From a bacterium (GTDB taxonomy: Bacteria; JAJVIF01): 64,000 bases of DNA. Positions 24,778 through 34,367 of the stretch are shown in pieces. A model generated the notes under the pieces. That model made no database searches, was not told the DNA's origin, and saw only the letters and a list, made by a program, of their open reading frames with translations. The number at the start of each line of letters is the position of its first letter. The stretch's first letter is position 1. The translations under genes and the position numbers were made by a program. The stretch covers positions 361,204 through 425,203 of the forward strand of contig JAJVIF010000003.1 in NCBI GenBank assembly GCA_022072165.1. The letters run 5' to 3'.

Positions 24778-26100
24778 GTGCATCCCACGATAACTGCCGC
24801 CCCACCGCCGCGACTCTTCGTCGCTCCTGCGCTCCAGTGCGAGGTGGAGGTCCTCCCCCTGCGCGACCTGATCCTGGCGGGATCCCCCACTGAGCACTAT
24901 GTTCTGCTGATCCTCAGGAGCCAGGCCGCTGGTGGCCAGGTCTCGCAGGTGACGCTGAACCTCGGACTCCTGCTGGACTCCTCGCAGTCGATGCTCGGCG
25001 GTCCCTTTGCCCAGGCGACCGAAGGGGCGCTGGCTGTGATGAGCCAGCTGGATCGAAGGGACCGGATCAGTATCGGGACCTTCGATGAGCAGGTGCAGGA
25101 GATCATCGTCCAGGGCACCACTGCGGACCTCCCCACGACTTCACAGAAACTCCGGGGGACCGCCATGCTCGGCGGGCGCACCGACCTGGAGGGGGCGTTG
25201 CGGGCCGGGGAACGGATGCTGCGTCGGGAACGCCGGCCGGGTGAGGCGGACAAGCTGCTGCTCCTCACCGATGGTCGGCCGACCGCAGGCGCGCTGGAGT
25301 CGCTGGAGCTGGCAGCTCTGGCGGATGAGCTCCGGGAGTCGGGTATTAGCCTCTCGTGCATCGGACTCGGCGTGGACTATGACGAAGAACTGCTGATGCA
25401 ACTGGCGGAGCGCGGCGGCGGCTATTACTACCACTCCAGTCGCCCCCGGGATATCCGGAAGCTCTTTCAGCGGGAAATGGCGGCGTTCAAGAACATCCAT
25501 CTGCGGGATATCGAGCTGGAGCTGAAACTGCCGCAGGGCTTTCAGTTGCTGCAGGCCGTGAATGCCCAGGCGCGGCATGTCGGCGAGGCCCATCGGGTGC
25601 GACTGCCGGATCTTGAGAAAGCCGAGGAGAGCGAAGTCCTGCTGAAGCTGAGTAGCGACGCCCATCCGTCGGGACTCTTCAAGGCCCTGGACCTGACCCT
25701 GCATGCCACGCCGGTCGGCCAGGAGAAGCGAGCCTCGGCGCAGGGGTTCGCCTGGTGGCATTACTCCCTTGATCCCGTACGCCTGCGGGAGGTCCAGAAT
25801 CATCCCCGGGTCGACCGGGCGCTGACCGTCAAAAATGTACAGTCGCATCTGTTGTCGACTATGCAGGGGATCAAAACGCAGACCCTGAGTCGGGAGCAGG
25901 CCTACGTGGAGCTCAAGGAATACCAGAAGACCCTGGTCCTCAAGGGACGGACCCTCGAAGCGATGGAGATCCAGCAGGCGATCCATCTTCTGGGGCAGGG
26001 GCAGGACGAGGAAGCGGTGAAGGAGCTCGGGCAGAGTGCGTTCCACCTGCAGCGCGGGGCGCGTCCGGTACACGATGCCGATGAGGAATCAGAGGGATAG
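24778..26100 (+). CDS. VWA-domain protein
   Basis: A 440-residue protein starting at GTG with a von Willebrand factor A domain (about 55-250) and an intact metal-ion site: DSSQS, Thr in GRTDLEGAL, and LLTDGRPT. The C-terminal part is beta-rich then helical (QAYVELKEYQKTLVLKGR). No signal peptide or helix is visible, so it may act inside the cell. The FHA protein follows after 54 bases; VWA and FHA proteins often share signalling clusters with kinases or phosphatases, none of which is seen here. AAGGAG precedes the start by about eleven bases. Confidence 0.9.
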   Translation: MHPTITAAPPPRLFVAPALQCEVEVLPLRDLILAGSPTEHYVLLILRSQAAGGQVSQVTLNLGLLLDSSQSMLGGPFAQATEGALAVMSQLDRRDRISIGTFDEQVQEIIVQGTTADLPTTSQKLRGTAMLGGRTDLEGALRAGERMLRRERRPGEADKLLLLTDGRPTAGALESLELAALADELRESGISLSCIGLGVDYDEELLMQLAERGGGYYYHSSRPRDIRKLFQREMAAFKNIHLRDIELELKLPQGFQLLQAVNAQARHVGEAHRVRLPDLEKAEESEVLLKLSSDAHPSGLFKALDLTLHATPVGQEKRASAQGFAWWHYSLDPVRLREVQNHPRVDRALTVKNVQSHLLSTMQGIKTQTLSREQAYVELKEYQKTLVLKGRTLEAMEIQQAIHLLGQGQDEEAVKELGQSAFHLQRGARPVHDADEESEG

Positions 26101-26154
26101 GTCCGGAAGAACGCTGAGTCCGGGACAGTAGCTAGAAAGGAGTCTGACGCCCCG

Positions 26155-26967
26155 ATGCCTGAGCCGCTGAATCCCGCCTTCACCCAGGCGGCTATGCCCG
26201 CCCTCCTGGGGACAGTCCACTGTCCCAATTGCGACATCACCTCGCCGACCCCAGCAGACGGTTTCTGCCCCCGGTGCGGCTGGTTCCTGGATCAGGCCCC
26301 CCCGGCGGCCCAAGCCCTGGGGACTCGTCAGGCACTGGCGGGTGTCGTGGTCGCGCTGAAGGTGTCAGCGGCCGAAAGCTATCTTGTGAAAGAGACGCCT
26401 TTCCTCATTGGACGGGACCAGGGGGATCTGAAGTTCCCCGAGGACCTGCAGTTGAGCCGGCTCCATGCTGCCGTGCTCTACCGTGATGGCCAGCTGTATG
26501 TCCGGGACCTCGATTCCCGCAATGGGACTGTCCTGGGCGATCGACGACTCCCTCCCAACGAGGACATTCCCGTGCTGGAAGGCGAACGCCTCCGCCTGGG
26601 GAACAAGGAATTCGAGATTCTCTTCAAGGGCGAGTCGGGGGGGCTGACGACCTACGGCAAGGCGTACTACCTCGACAGCAGCACGGGGGTCCGCTTTGCG
26701 CTCCGACCCGGCGAAAACATCATCGGGCGGGGCGACTTTGCCCACATTCGGCTGAATGACAACGAAGCCGTCTCGCGACAGCACGCCACCATCCGGCTGG
26801 AAGACCAGTTCGGGAAATTCCGCATTGAGTTGCAGGACCATAAGAGCGAGAACGGGACCCAGATCAATGGGAGCCGCGTGCTGCCGCAACGCTGGGTGGT
26901 ACTGGAAGTTGGAGATGAGGTACAGGTGGCGGATGTCGTCCTGCGCCTGGTCGAGGAAGTCGCCTGA
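26155..26967 (+). CDS. Zinc-ribbon protein with two FHA domains
   Basis: A 270-residue protein. A four-cysteine zinc ribbon (CPNC ... CPRC, about 23-39) is followed by two FHA domains: one at about 82-160 (FLIGRD, LSRLHA, DSRNGT) and one at about 178-268 (NIIGRGD, VSRQHA, KSENGT). FHA domains bind phosphothreonine, and both copies keep the Arg, Ser-Arg-His and Asn-Gly residues used in binding. It probably acts as a signalling adaptor together with the VWA protein just upstream. AGAAAGGAG lies before the start. Confidence 0.92.
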   Translation: MPEPLNPAFTQAAMPALLGTVHCPNCDITSPTPADGFCPRCGWFLDQAPPAAQALGTRQALAGVVVALKVSAAESYLVKETPFLIGRDQGDLKFPEDLQLSRLHAAVLYRDGQLYVRDLDSRNGTVLGDRRLPPNEDIPVLEGERLRLGNKEFEILFKGESGGLTTYGKAYYLDSSTGVRFALRPGENIIGRGDFAHIRLNDNEAVSRQHATIRLEDQFGKFRIELQDHKSENGTQINGSRVLPQRWVVLEVGDEVQVADVVLRLVEEVA

Positions 26968-27052
26968 CGGTCGCGGAACCGGACAATCGCCCGCCGCTGG
27001 TGCGCCCTGACTGACCCTTCAGGCGCAGGCTCGCGCCTATACTCCCCCTGCT

Positions 27053-29122
27053 ATGAGCGACGCACCTCAGACGGCTGCCATTCTGGCGGCGCTGCACGAC
27101 ATCCTGCCGACCCTGGGCTATACGCCTCCCGCCAAGATCGACCTGCGGGAGATTCCGTTTGAGGGCGCCGCAGGCTTTGGGACGCCGCTGCTGCTGGCGC
27201 TGGCCGGGCAGGTCCGGGACCAGCATCCGGGCGCCTCGAATCCCGAGATCGCCCAGCGAATCGGGGCAGACCTCATTGCCGCGCTGGCCGGGCGGCCTGA
27301 AGTCGGACGGGTCGAGATGGCAGCGAATGGTTTCCTGAATTTCATTTTTCCCCGGGGCGATCTCCTCGCACAGACCCTCCAGCGGATTCTGCAGGAGGGA
27401 CCCGCCTACGGTCATGCCACGACTCGCCAGCCCGGACGGGTCATGGTGGAGTACTCCCAGCCCAACACGCACAAGGGCTTCCACATCGGGCATATGCGGA
27501 ATGTGGCGCTGGGGATGGCGCTGGTCAACATTTATCGCGCGGCGGGATTCGACACGATCCCGGCGAACTACTACGGCGACATTGGCACCCATGTCATCAA
27601 GTGCCTCTGGGGCTATCAGCGCTTTTATAAGGGGCAGGAGCCGCCGAAACGTCGGGGGACCTTTCTCGGGGAGGTCTACACCTTCGCGGAGTCGAAGTAT
27701 GCCGCGTCAGAAGACGTGAAAACCGAAGCGTTGAAGTGGATGCAGGACCTTACGAAGATGCCCACGACCCGGGCCGAAGCCGAGATGGGGAAGCGTCTGC
27801 TGAATCACCTGAATGCGGAGCGGATCAGCCTGGCCCCGACCCTGGGCAAACGGGAACTCTGGACCAACATCACCCGGGCGATGACCTACCTCTTCACGCA
27901 GCTGCCGCTGATCGATGAAGAGGATGCGGCGCTGCTGCAAATCGCAGCGCAGCGCTTTGATCCAACCACCCCGGCCTGGCAGTACGGCTTCGAGGTGCTC
28001 GACACCTTCGCCCAGTGGGAGGCCCATGCGCCGGCGCTGGTGTCGTTGTGGGAAGAGACCCGGGAGTGGTCCCTGGCGGAGTTCCGGGAGATTTACCAGC
28101 AGCTCGGCGCGCAGTTCGATGTGGAGTTCTACGAGTCGGAGGAGGAAGAGCCCGGGAAAGCATATGTCCGGGAGCTGGTGGAGCAGGGGGTCGCGGTCCA
28201 GGATCAGGGAGCGTTGATCGTCCGGATCGATGCGCTCCTCGCAGCCCGGGGGCTCCAGGAGCCGGAGAAGGAGCGCTATCGCACACTGATCGTGCTTCGG
28301 GCCGATGGCTCCAGCCTCTATTCCACGAAGGACCTCTCGCTGGCCCGCAAGAAGTTTCAGGACCACGGCATCACGCGGTCGGTCTATGTGGTCGCCGATG
28401 AGCAGGCGTTCTACTTCCAGCAGATTTTCAAGATCCTCGAGCTGGCGGGGTTCGAGCAGGCCCAGGACTGCTTCCACCTGTCCTACGGGCTGGTGACACT
28501 GCCTGAGGGGAAGATGTCGAGCCGCAAAGGGAACGTGGTTCTCTACTTCGATTTTGTGAAGGAGATGCTGGACGCTGCCTGGCGGATCGTGAAGGAAAAG
28601 CAGCCGGAGCTGGGGGATGCCGCCAGGGCGCAAATTGCACGTCAGGTCGCTTTCGGAGCGATGAAATACGACATGCTCAAGGTCGATGCTACCCGGACCA
28701 TCGTCTTTGATCGCGATGAGGCCCTCTCCTTTGAGGGGCGCACCGCGCCGTACATCCAGTACGCCCATGCGCGGGCGTGTCGCATTCTTGAAAAGGCCGC
28801 CTCGGAGCTGGCGACGACCCCGGACCCCTCTCATCTGGGAAATGCCGGAGAGATTGGACAGGAAGAGCTGGAGCTGGCGAAAAAGCTCGGCCATCTGGGC
28901 GATGTGATCCAAAAGGCGGCGGGGGAGAACAATCCGCTGCCGGTAGCGACTTATGTGTATGAGGTAGCGCAGGAGTTCAATGATTTCTATCAGAAGATCC
29001 CGGTGCTGAAGGCCGAAGACCCCGCCGCGCTGAACACCCGTCTCTGCCTGGTCCAGGCGACTCGTCAGGTGCTGGCGAATGGCCTGGCGCTGCTGGGCAT
29101 CGACGCCCCGGTGGTGATGTAA
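27053..29122 (+). CDS. argS: Arginyl-tRNA synthetase
   Basis: A 689-residue class I aminoacyl-tRNA synthetase that charges tRNA-Arg. The HIGH motif appears as HKGFHIGHMRN, the KMSKS-like loop as GKMSSRKGN, and the protein ends with the family's typical Met. An N-terminal tRNA-contact domain and a C-terminal helical anticodon-binding domain are present. It is longer than many bacterial ArgRS, with an extra charged segment around 330-400. A TATACT box ends nine bases before the ATG, so the message may be leaderless. tRNA-Arg (TCG) lies 3 kb upstream. Confidence 0.96.
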   Translation: MSDAPQTAAILAALHDILPTLGYTPPAKIDLREIPFEGAAGFGTPLLLALAGQVRDQHPGASNPEIAQRIGADLIAALAGRPEVGRVEMAANGFLNFIFPRGDLLAQTLQRILQEGPAYGHATTRQPGRVMVEYSQPNTHKGFHIGHMRNVALGMALVNIYRAAGFDTIPANYYGDIGTHVIKCLWGYQRFYKGQEPPKRRGTFLGEVYTFAESKYAASEDVKTEALKWMQDLTKMPTTRAEAEMGKRLLNHLNAERISLAPTLGKRELWTNITRAMTYLFTQLPLIDEEDAALLQIAAQRFDPTTPAWQYGFEVLDTFAQWEAHAPALVSLWEETREWSLAEFREIYQQLGAQFDVEFYESEEEEPGKAYVRELVEQGVAVQDQGALIVRIDALLAARGLQEPEKERYRTLIVLRADGSSLYSTKDLSLARKKFQDHGITRSVYVVADEQAFYFQQIFKILELAGFEQAQDCFHLSYGLVTLPEGKMSSRKGNVVLYFDFVKEMLDAAWRIVKEKQPELGDAARAQIARQVAFGAMKYDMLKVDATRTIVFDRDEALSFEGRTAPYIQYAHARACRILEKAASELATTPDPSHLGNAGEIGQEELELAKKLGHLGDVIQKAAGENNPLPVATYVYEVAQEFNDFYQKIPVLKAEDPAALNTRLCLVQATRQVLANGLALLGIDAPVVM

Positions 29123-29253
29123 CGCGCATTCCAGCTTGAGTTTTGCGACGTGCAGGTTACGGCTATGTGACATGCGGTCGATGCCAGTCACGGACTGTGG
29201 ATGCCGTGCTACGCTCCCCGGACGGACCCACTTTCGTCTGGAGGAATCCTGCC

Positions 29254-31983
29254 ATGCGCCGCCTGAGCCGCGCCCTCGGAGTCTCTCTCCTGCTGAGTCT
29301 GAGCGCCCTGATAGCCGCCTGTCAGTCAGGGAGTTCAGTCAACGCCCCCTCGTTTTCCGACACCGGGACTGATGTCCCGTTGATTGGCCTGACCCAGCCT
29401 GCACTCCATTTGCAGGAGAGCGGACTCGTGGCGGGCACGGCGGCGATGGGGGTGTATCGCCTCGACCTCGTGGATGGTGTCGCGAGCCTGGCTCCGGCCT
29501 GGCGATCCGCCAGCCTCACCGGAGCGAAGTTCGAGACCGATCTCACAGCGGCGATGTCCGGGGAGATCCTGACGCGGTGTCCCGACTGCTTCCGGGTGAC
29601 CGGGATTCGCCCCACCGGGCCGAGCCGGATCGCGGTGGAGTTTCAGCTGCGGCATCCGATTCCTGCCCCTGATGGCGTGAGCCCCATCGGGGCGGTCCTG
29701 AACCGGAACGACCTGCATGTGACGAATGTCCGGCTGGTCGCCCTGGTGGATGGCACCACGGAGATGTTCCCCGGGACGCGGCGGGTCACGGTCAACATGG
29801 ATCAGGTCACCAATGCCGATGGCTACACGAAAGTGGAGCCGGTGGTGGCCCTGGACCCCATCTACGCCGCTGATGTCTTCCCCTTCATCACCATGGGAGA
29901 TGGTCTGGCGACAAACAATGGTCAGGGAAACTTCCTGCCAGGGATTGGTCCGGGGACAGGCTGGGAAGCGGTCCTGAGCGGGAATCCGGAAACGACCAGC
30001 GCGTATCCCAAGGGCTTCAATGTCCTGCCCCAGGGGGGGACGGTCATTGATGAACTGGAGTTTGATCTGTCGCAGGGAGCGACTGGCAACTTCACGACCA
30101 ATCTGGTGATCCTCGCAAGCTACATCGGGGCCGCCGATGGCCGGGACACCCGCCTCACGAGCCGGTACTTCATGCCGGAAGGGGCGATCCAGCAAAGCCC
30201 CAACGTGCAGATCAGCTTCACCCAGACTCCCGGTGTGGATGTCGGCTCGGCGGGCGAACTGGTGATCCGGGCCGTGGACTTCCAGCAGGGTGCGTCCATC
30301 GCCTCGGACCCGCTGCAGGCGCTGAACGACAAGGACTACAGCAAGGTCTGGGCGGATGGCCGCATCGAGTCCGTGGAGCCGACCCTGGGTGAGTTCATCG
30401 GGAACGTCAACAACTTCCTGGGAGCCTCACCGCAGCCGGGGGCCTTCAATCGTGATGTGGTCGCGGCGGCCAGCGGGACCGGTTCCTACGCGAGCCCCAA
30501 GACGCTGACTGTGCCGTTCACCAACGTGAACGGTTTCAGCGGGACCCTGCGCGTCGGGTGCTATGTGAATGACTCGCGACGTCAGGCACCGGTCCTGGAT
30601 GTCGCGGCCGCCGGTGCCGATCCCCTGAATCCCAACGTCTTTGAGTCGATGACCGGCCTGCAGAAGGACCTCAATGTCTTCAACGGACCGAGCGTGGTGA
30701 GTGCGAGTCCGCTCCTCATCACTTATCAGTTCGCCAAAGTAGACCTGAGCGGGGAGCCGCCAGTGCCGCAAGGGGTCTTCATTCCGGACACCCCCGCCCG
30801 GGCGAATCCGGGAATGACTAACGACTTTTTCCGTAATGGCCTTGCGGCGAGCGGGAACAACATCTACGCGATCTGGCACTGGCAGGGGAACGACGACAGT
30901 GCGCTGTTTGTCGCCCGCTCGGCTGATGGCGGGACCACCTGGGGTGCGCCGGTGAAAGTGGCGGGAGATGCCATCGCCGGGACAGAGTTCGAGGGGCGGG
31001 GCTTCAGCATCACGACTGGTCCCGGCGGCGTGCCGGTGCTGGTCGGAATAGACTCCGATGAGGATGTCGTCTGCCTCGTGGGGACCAATAGCGGCACGAA
31101 TCTCACCACCTGGCCGACCGGCGTCGCGAATCGCATCGAAGTCCTGGCGCGGGGCGATGGTCGCAACTTCACGGTGAGTACCGCCTCGCTGGTCAACGAC
31201 CCGAGCAAGATCGCTATCGGGATGAATCGGCGGGAGACGGTTCCGGCAACTTCCAACGAAGTGCAGTACTTCCTGGTGGAAGGGGTGGGTACGGCAACTC
31301 TGACGAAGCGCAAGGCCACTGAGGCCAACGGTGGGGTGATCGATAACGGCCCGGATGCCGGACAGAGTCGGTTTGATGTGGATGTCCAGACCGACAACAC
31401 GGGACGGGTCCACTTCCTCTGGAAGGACAACGGCGACAGCGCCATTGAGTACCGCACGGTCCTGGGGGCAGTGGTCTCGCCCATCGAGTCGCCATTCCCT
31501 GGCAAGCTGCTGAGCGGCACCACCCGTCCCAATCTGGCGGTCGACCCGGTCACCGGCCAGCCGTTCGTGGTGATCGACTTCAACAGCGCGACCGTGATCG
31601 ATGACGGCGAACTCACCGACCGGGATGTGTTTATCTCCACCAAAGCCGGCGCCTCCTGGGGGACGGCGGTGCAGGTGAACGAGGATGCGCTGGATCTGGA
31701 CGAGAAAGAAGCGGACGTGGCGATTCTGCCGCTGAGTGGCGGCGGCTTCAAGGTGGGTGTCTGCTATGAGGCAGACCTGGGGGCGAATGCCCGTCGCATC
31801 TTCGCGGCCACCATCGACAGCAGTCTGACCCCTGGCAGCATTGTCCGGTCGCAGCTGACTCCGGATCCCACCAGCGGCCAGGACCGTCTGGATCCCAAGA
31901 TCATCAGCAACGCGGATGGCCAGGCGGTCGTGATCTGGGAAGCGAAGAAGGATGGTCCGGCAGGTCAGAGCGCGGTCTGGTAG
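29254..31983 (+). CDS. Large lipoprotein sharing the N-terminal module of the protein at 13053
   Basis: A 909-residue exported protein. The start is the ATG at 29254, preceded by GGAGGAAT; the lipobox is LIAAC. Residues of about 40-510 repeat the module seen at 13053-15713: CPDCFRVTGIRP, LRHP.PAPDG, LNRNDLHVTNV, MFPGTRRV and NADGY. The C-terminal part (about 540-900) reads like a sialidase/beta-propeller with Asp-box-like strands (SADGGTTWG; STKAGASWG) and may bind or cleave carbohydrate. The shared module with different C-terminal cargo suggests a surface-display scaffold; it has no name I know. Confidence 0.87.
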   Translation: MRRLSRALGVSLLLSLSALIAACQSGSSVNAPSFSDTGTDVPLIGLTQPALHLQESGLVAGTAAMGVYRLDLVDGVASLAPAWRSASLTGAKFETDLTAAMSGEILTRCPDCFRVTGIRPTGPSRIAVEFQLRHPIPAPDGVSPIGAVLNRNDLHVTNVRLVALVDGTTEMFPGTRRVTVNMDQVTNADGYTKVEPVVALDPIYAADVFPFITMGDGLATNNGQGNFLPGIGPGTGWEAVLSGNPETTSAYPKGFNVLPQGGTVIDELEFDLSQGATGNFTTNLVILASYIGAADGRDTRLTSRYFMPEGAIQQSPNVQISFTQTPGVDVGSAGELVIRAVDFQQGASIASDPLQALNDKDYSKVWADGRIESVEPTLGEFIGNVNNFLGASPQPGAFNRDVVAAASGTGSYASPKTLTVPFTNVNGFSGTLRVGCYVNDSRRQAPVLDVAAAGADPLNPNVFESMTGLQKDLNVFNGPSVVSASPLLITYQFAKVDLSGEPPVPQGVFIPDTPARANPGMTNDFFRNGLAASGNNIYAIWHWQGNDDSALFVARSADGGTTWGAPVKVAGDAIAGTEFEGRGFSITTGPGGVPVLVGIDSDEDVVCLVGTNSGTNLTTWPTGVANRIEVLARGDGRNFTVSTASLVNDPSKIAIGMNRRETVPATSNEVQYFLVEGVGTATLTKRKATEANGGVIDNGPDAGQSRFDVDVQTDNTGRVHFLWKDNGDSAIEYRTVLGAVVSPIESPFPGKLLSGTTRPNLAVDPVTGQPFVVIDFNSATVIDDGELTDRDVFISTKAGASWGTAVQVNEDALDLDEKEADVAILPLSGGGFKVGVCYEADLGANARRIFAATIDSSLTPGSIVRSQLTPDPTSGQDRLDPKIISNADGQAVVIWEAKKDGPAGQSAVW

Positions 31984-32018
31984 ATCGCACACAATCGCGT
32001 TCACGCCGAGCAACTACA

Positions 32019-32046
32019 GCGTCGCCCCGATGGGGCGGCGCTTTTT
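32019..32046 (+). terminator. Terminator after the large lipoprotein gene
   Basis: GCGTCGCCCC pairs with GGGGCGGCGC across a short loop and is followed by TTTTT. It lies 35 bases after the stop at 31983. Confidence 0.9.
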
Positions 32047-32099
32047 CTGTGTCGCCATTTAACTTGTTGTGAGGAATAGTGGCGTGCGGGACAAAACAA

Positions 32100-32127
32100 A
32101 ACCCCGGCGCCAGAGGGCGCCGGGGTT
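32100..32127 (-). terminator. Terminator for the minus-strand gene at 32162
   Basis: A perfect 12-base-pair stem (AACCCCGGCGCC with GGCGCCGGGGTT, loop AGAG) is followed on the minus strand by TTTTGTTTTGT. It lies 35 bases past the stop of the gene at 32162-32752. Confidence 0.85.
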
Positions 32128-32161
32128 CGTTCCACCTGCTCGAACTGTCTGTCCGGGAGTG

Positions 32162-32752
32162 TTAGCTGCGCCGGACACGGTGATCGTACCCGCGATGGGC
32201 ATCGGTATTCAACCAGCCACCAAGGATCGCGATGTGTCCGACGAGGCGCAGATGCTCATCGGTGAGCGAGCCGAGCTGCGCGTTGGCTTCATGCTCATGC
32301 AGCACGACCGCCAGGAGATAGCCGAAGGGTTTCAGCGCGACGAGGTCGCCCTGCTGTTCGATGGCTTCTGCGCCGAGCAACAGACCAGCCGTGCCGGGGC
32401 GTGTGAGTCCGGAAAAATCTTCCCGGACACGAAACTCAATCCAGGCGGGGCTGATGTCCGGGGCGTAGTAGCTCTCCAGCCGGGTCTCGAACAGGGAGCG
32501 CTGATCCATGGTCCAGAGGGAATCGAAGCCCAGGACTTCATCGGCTTCATAGCCCAGCGACTCCGCCCAGACTCCCCCACGTCGCGGACCCTGCAGCAGG
32601 CTGTAGAGCACCCGGGCGGGCCACCGGAGCCGGTGGCGTCGGGTCAGCAGATGCAGCGCCTGTTCGGTGTTGGCGAGCTGATCGATGAGGAAGAGATTGC
32701 CCACGGGCACATCAAGCTCAGTACCTGACCGGGGGAGAGGAAGCAGCGACAC
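32162..32752 (-). CDS. Hypothetical protein
   Basis: A soluble protein of 196 residues, read from a GTG at 32752. The longer frame upstream is Arg/Thr/His-rich and overlaps the promoter region of the plsC pair, so it is not taken as coding. The sequence includes GNLFLIDQLANTEQALHLL, an arginine-rich RRHRLRWPARVLYSLL and a C-terminal helical part. No domain is recognised and no signal or membrane helix is seen. It has its own strong terminator. The start site is uncertain. Confidence 0.62.
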   Translation of the reverse strand: MSLLPLPRSGTELDVPVGNLFLIDQLANTEQALHLLTRRHRLRWPARVLYSLLQGPRRGGVWAESLGYEADEVLGFDSLWTMDQRSLFETRLESYYAPDISPAWIEFRVREDFSGLTRPGTAGLLLGAEAIEQQGDLVALKPFGYLLAVVLHEHEANAQLGSLTDEHLRLVGHIAILGGWLNTDAHRGYDHRVRRS

Positions 32753-32966
32753 AAGTGGAGTCCTGTGATGAGATCGCGTGCATGGCGCGGTACGGGAGTA
32801 CGAAGGCGATTTTACCACCCGCAGCTCAGTACAAGTGGTTCGCGGAGAAAATGTGTGACGAGTGTGGAGTCGTGTGTGAGTTGCCGTGCGCTGGCACGAG
32901 GTGGCGAGTCGAACGCGATGTGGCTGCACGGTCCTGGGTGAGCATTGTTAGAATGCAACTCCTGCA

Positions 32967-33683
32967 ATGAGCGACACCCCGCACCGTCCAGGCAACGACG
33001 AGTCCCTGCATGCGGCAGCCCACCGTGAGTGGAGGGGCTTCTATCGCTTTTGCCAGGTCATCGTGTTCACGCACTACAAAGTCTGGCATCAGATGACGGT
33101 GATCGATCCGCAGAAGATGCCGAAGAGTGGTGGCGTGATCATTGCGGCGAATCATCAGTCGCACCTCGATCCGCCCCTCCTGGGAGTCGCTCTGCCGCGG
33201 GTGGTGCACAACCTCGCGAAAGAGGAACTCTTTCACAAGCCGTTCCTGAACTGGTTCCTGCCAGCCATCGGCCAGGTACCGGTAGCGCGGGAGGGCTCTG
33301 GTGCGGGGATGGCGCTGAAAACCGGCGCACGACTCCTGCGAGATGGCAAAGTCCTCGGCGTCTTTCCTGAAGGGACCCGCTCCAAAACCGGGGAGCGGCA
33401 GAAGGCCCGGACAGGTGTGGTGGTCCTCGCCAGCATGGGCGATGTCCCGATTCTGCCGGCGTACATCTGGGGGACCCGGGAAGCCTTCCCGCCGAAGTCG
33501 AAACTCCCCATCCCGTTCCGGCCGATTGGCATCCGGTATGGTGACCTGATTCATCTGACCCCAGAGCAAAAGGACCTGCGGAATCGGGACGAGATGGAGC
33601 GGACAGCCGAGATGATCATGGACCGCGTCTTCGACCTGGCGCCGGAGCAGAGGGCAGGAGTGTCGCACCCGAGCCATGGCTGA
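32967..33683 (+). CDS. 1-acyl-sn-glycerol-3-phosphate acyltransferase, first copy
   Basis: A 238-residue PlsC-family enzyme that adds the second acyl chain to lysophosphatidic acid in phospholipid synthesis. The catalytic NHQSHLD (HX4D) and FPEGTRS motifs are intact, and a hydrophobic segment early on should anchor it to the membrane face. A TAGAAT box lies 12 bases before the ATG. Its end overlaps the next PlsC gene by eight bases, so the two form one operon; the pair looks like a tandem duplication. Which lipid each copy handles cannot be told. Confidence 0.93.
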   Translation: MSDTPHRPGNDESLHAAAHREWRGFYRFCQVIVFTHYKVWHQMTVIDPQKMPKSGGVIIAANHQSHLDPPLLGVALPRVVHNLAKEELFHKPFLNWFLPAIGQVPVAREGSGAGMALKTGARLLRDGKVLGVFPEGTRSKTGERQKARTGVVVLASMGDVPILPAYIWGTREAFPPKSKLPIPFRPIGIRYGDLIHLTPEQKDLRNRDEMERTAEMIMDRVFDLAPEQRAGVSHPSHG

Positions 33684-34338
33684 ACACCGGCTGAGTAAAG
33701 GAACGCTCTGGTTCCACGATCTGGCGCGGCTGGTCGTACGCACCTACGCCCACCTCTGGCATGGTGTCCGGGTGGTGGGGCTGGAGCAGCTTCCCAGGCA
33801 AGGGGGCGTCCTGGTGGTCAGCAACCATCAGTCGCACCTGGACCCGGCCTTCCTCAGCGCGTTTGCATCCCGCCCGATTCACTTTTTAGCCAAAGAGGAA
33901 CTCTTCCGGGTCCCGGTGCTCAAAGTCCTGATGGTCTGGATGGGAATGGTGTCGACACCCCGGGAAGGGAACGCCTCAGCTGCCATGCGCTCCGGCATCC
34001 GGGTGATCAAGGACCAGCACATTCTTGGGGTCTTTCCTGAAGGAACGCGGTCAAAGACCGGCGAGCGACTCCCCGCGCAGAGCGGTGTAGTGGCCATCGC
34101 GGCGCTGGCGGGGGATGTTCCCATTGTCCCGGCGTATATCAGTGGGAGCTTCGAGGCGTTACCACCGGGTGCCGGCTTTCCGAAGTTCCGCAAGCCGGTG
34201 ACTATCTATTTCGGTGCACCGTTTCAGCTTAGTGCTGAAGAGCGGAATCTGAAGGATAAGGACCAGCTGGCTGAGACGGCGGAGCGGATCATGGACCACG
34301 TCTTTGCCCTGCGACCGGCCGCCTCCGGGTCGGCCTGA
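33676..34338 (+). CDS. 1-acyl-sn-glycerol-3-phosphate acyltransferase, second copy
   Basis: A 220-residue PlsC-family enzyme with the same motifs as its neighbour: SNHQSHLD (HX4D) and FPEGTRSKTGE. It overlaps the upstream copy by eight bases. The copies diverge in their N termini and substrate loop (PREGNASAAM here, AREGSGAGMA upstream), which may reflect different acyl donors or acceptors. dapB follows after 29 bases with its own -10-like box. Confidence 0.93.
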   Translation: MAEHRLSKGTLWFHDLARLVVRTYAHLWHGVRVVGLEQLPRQGGVLVVSNHQSHLDPAFLSAFASRPIHFLAKEELFRVPVLKVLMVWMGMVSTPREGNASAAMRSGIRVIKDQHILGVFPEGTRSKTGERLPAQSGVVAIAALAGDVPIVPAYISGSFEALPPGAGFPKFRKPVTIYFGAPFQLSAEERNLKDKDQLAETAERIMDHVFALRPAASGSA

Positions 34339-34367
34339 CCCCGTCCGATCATCGGTATCATCCAGCC

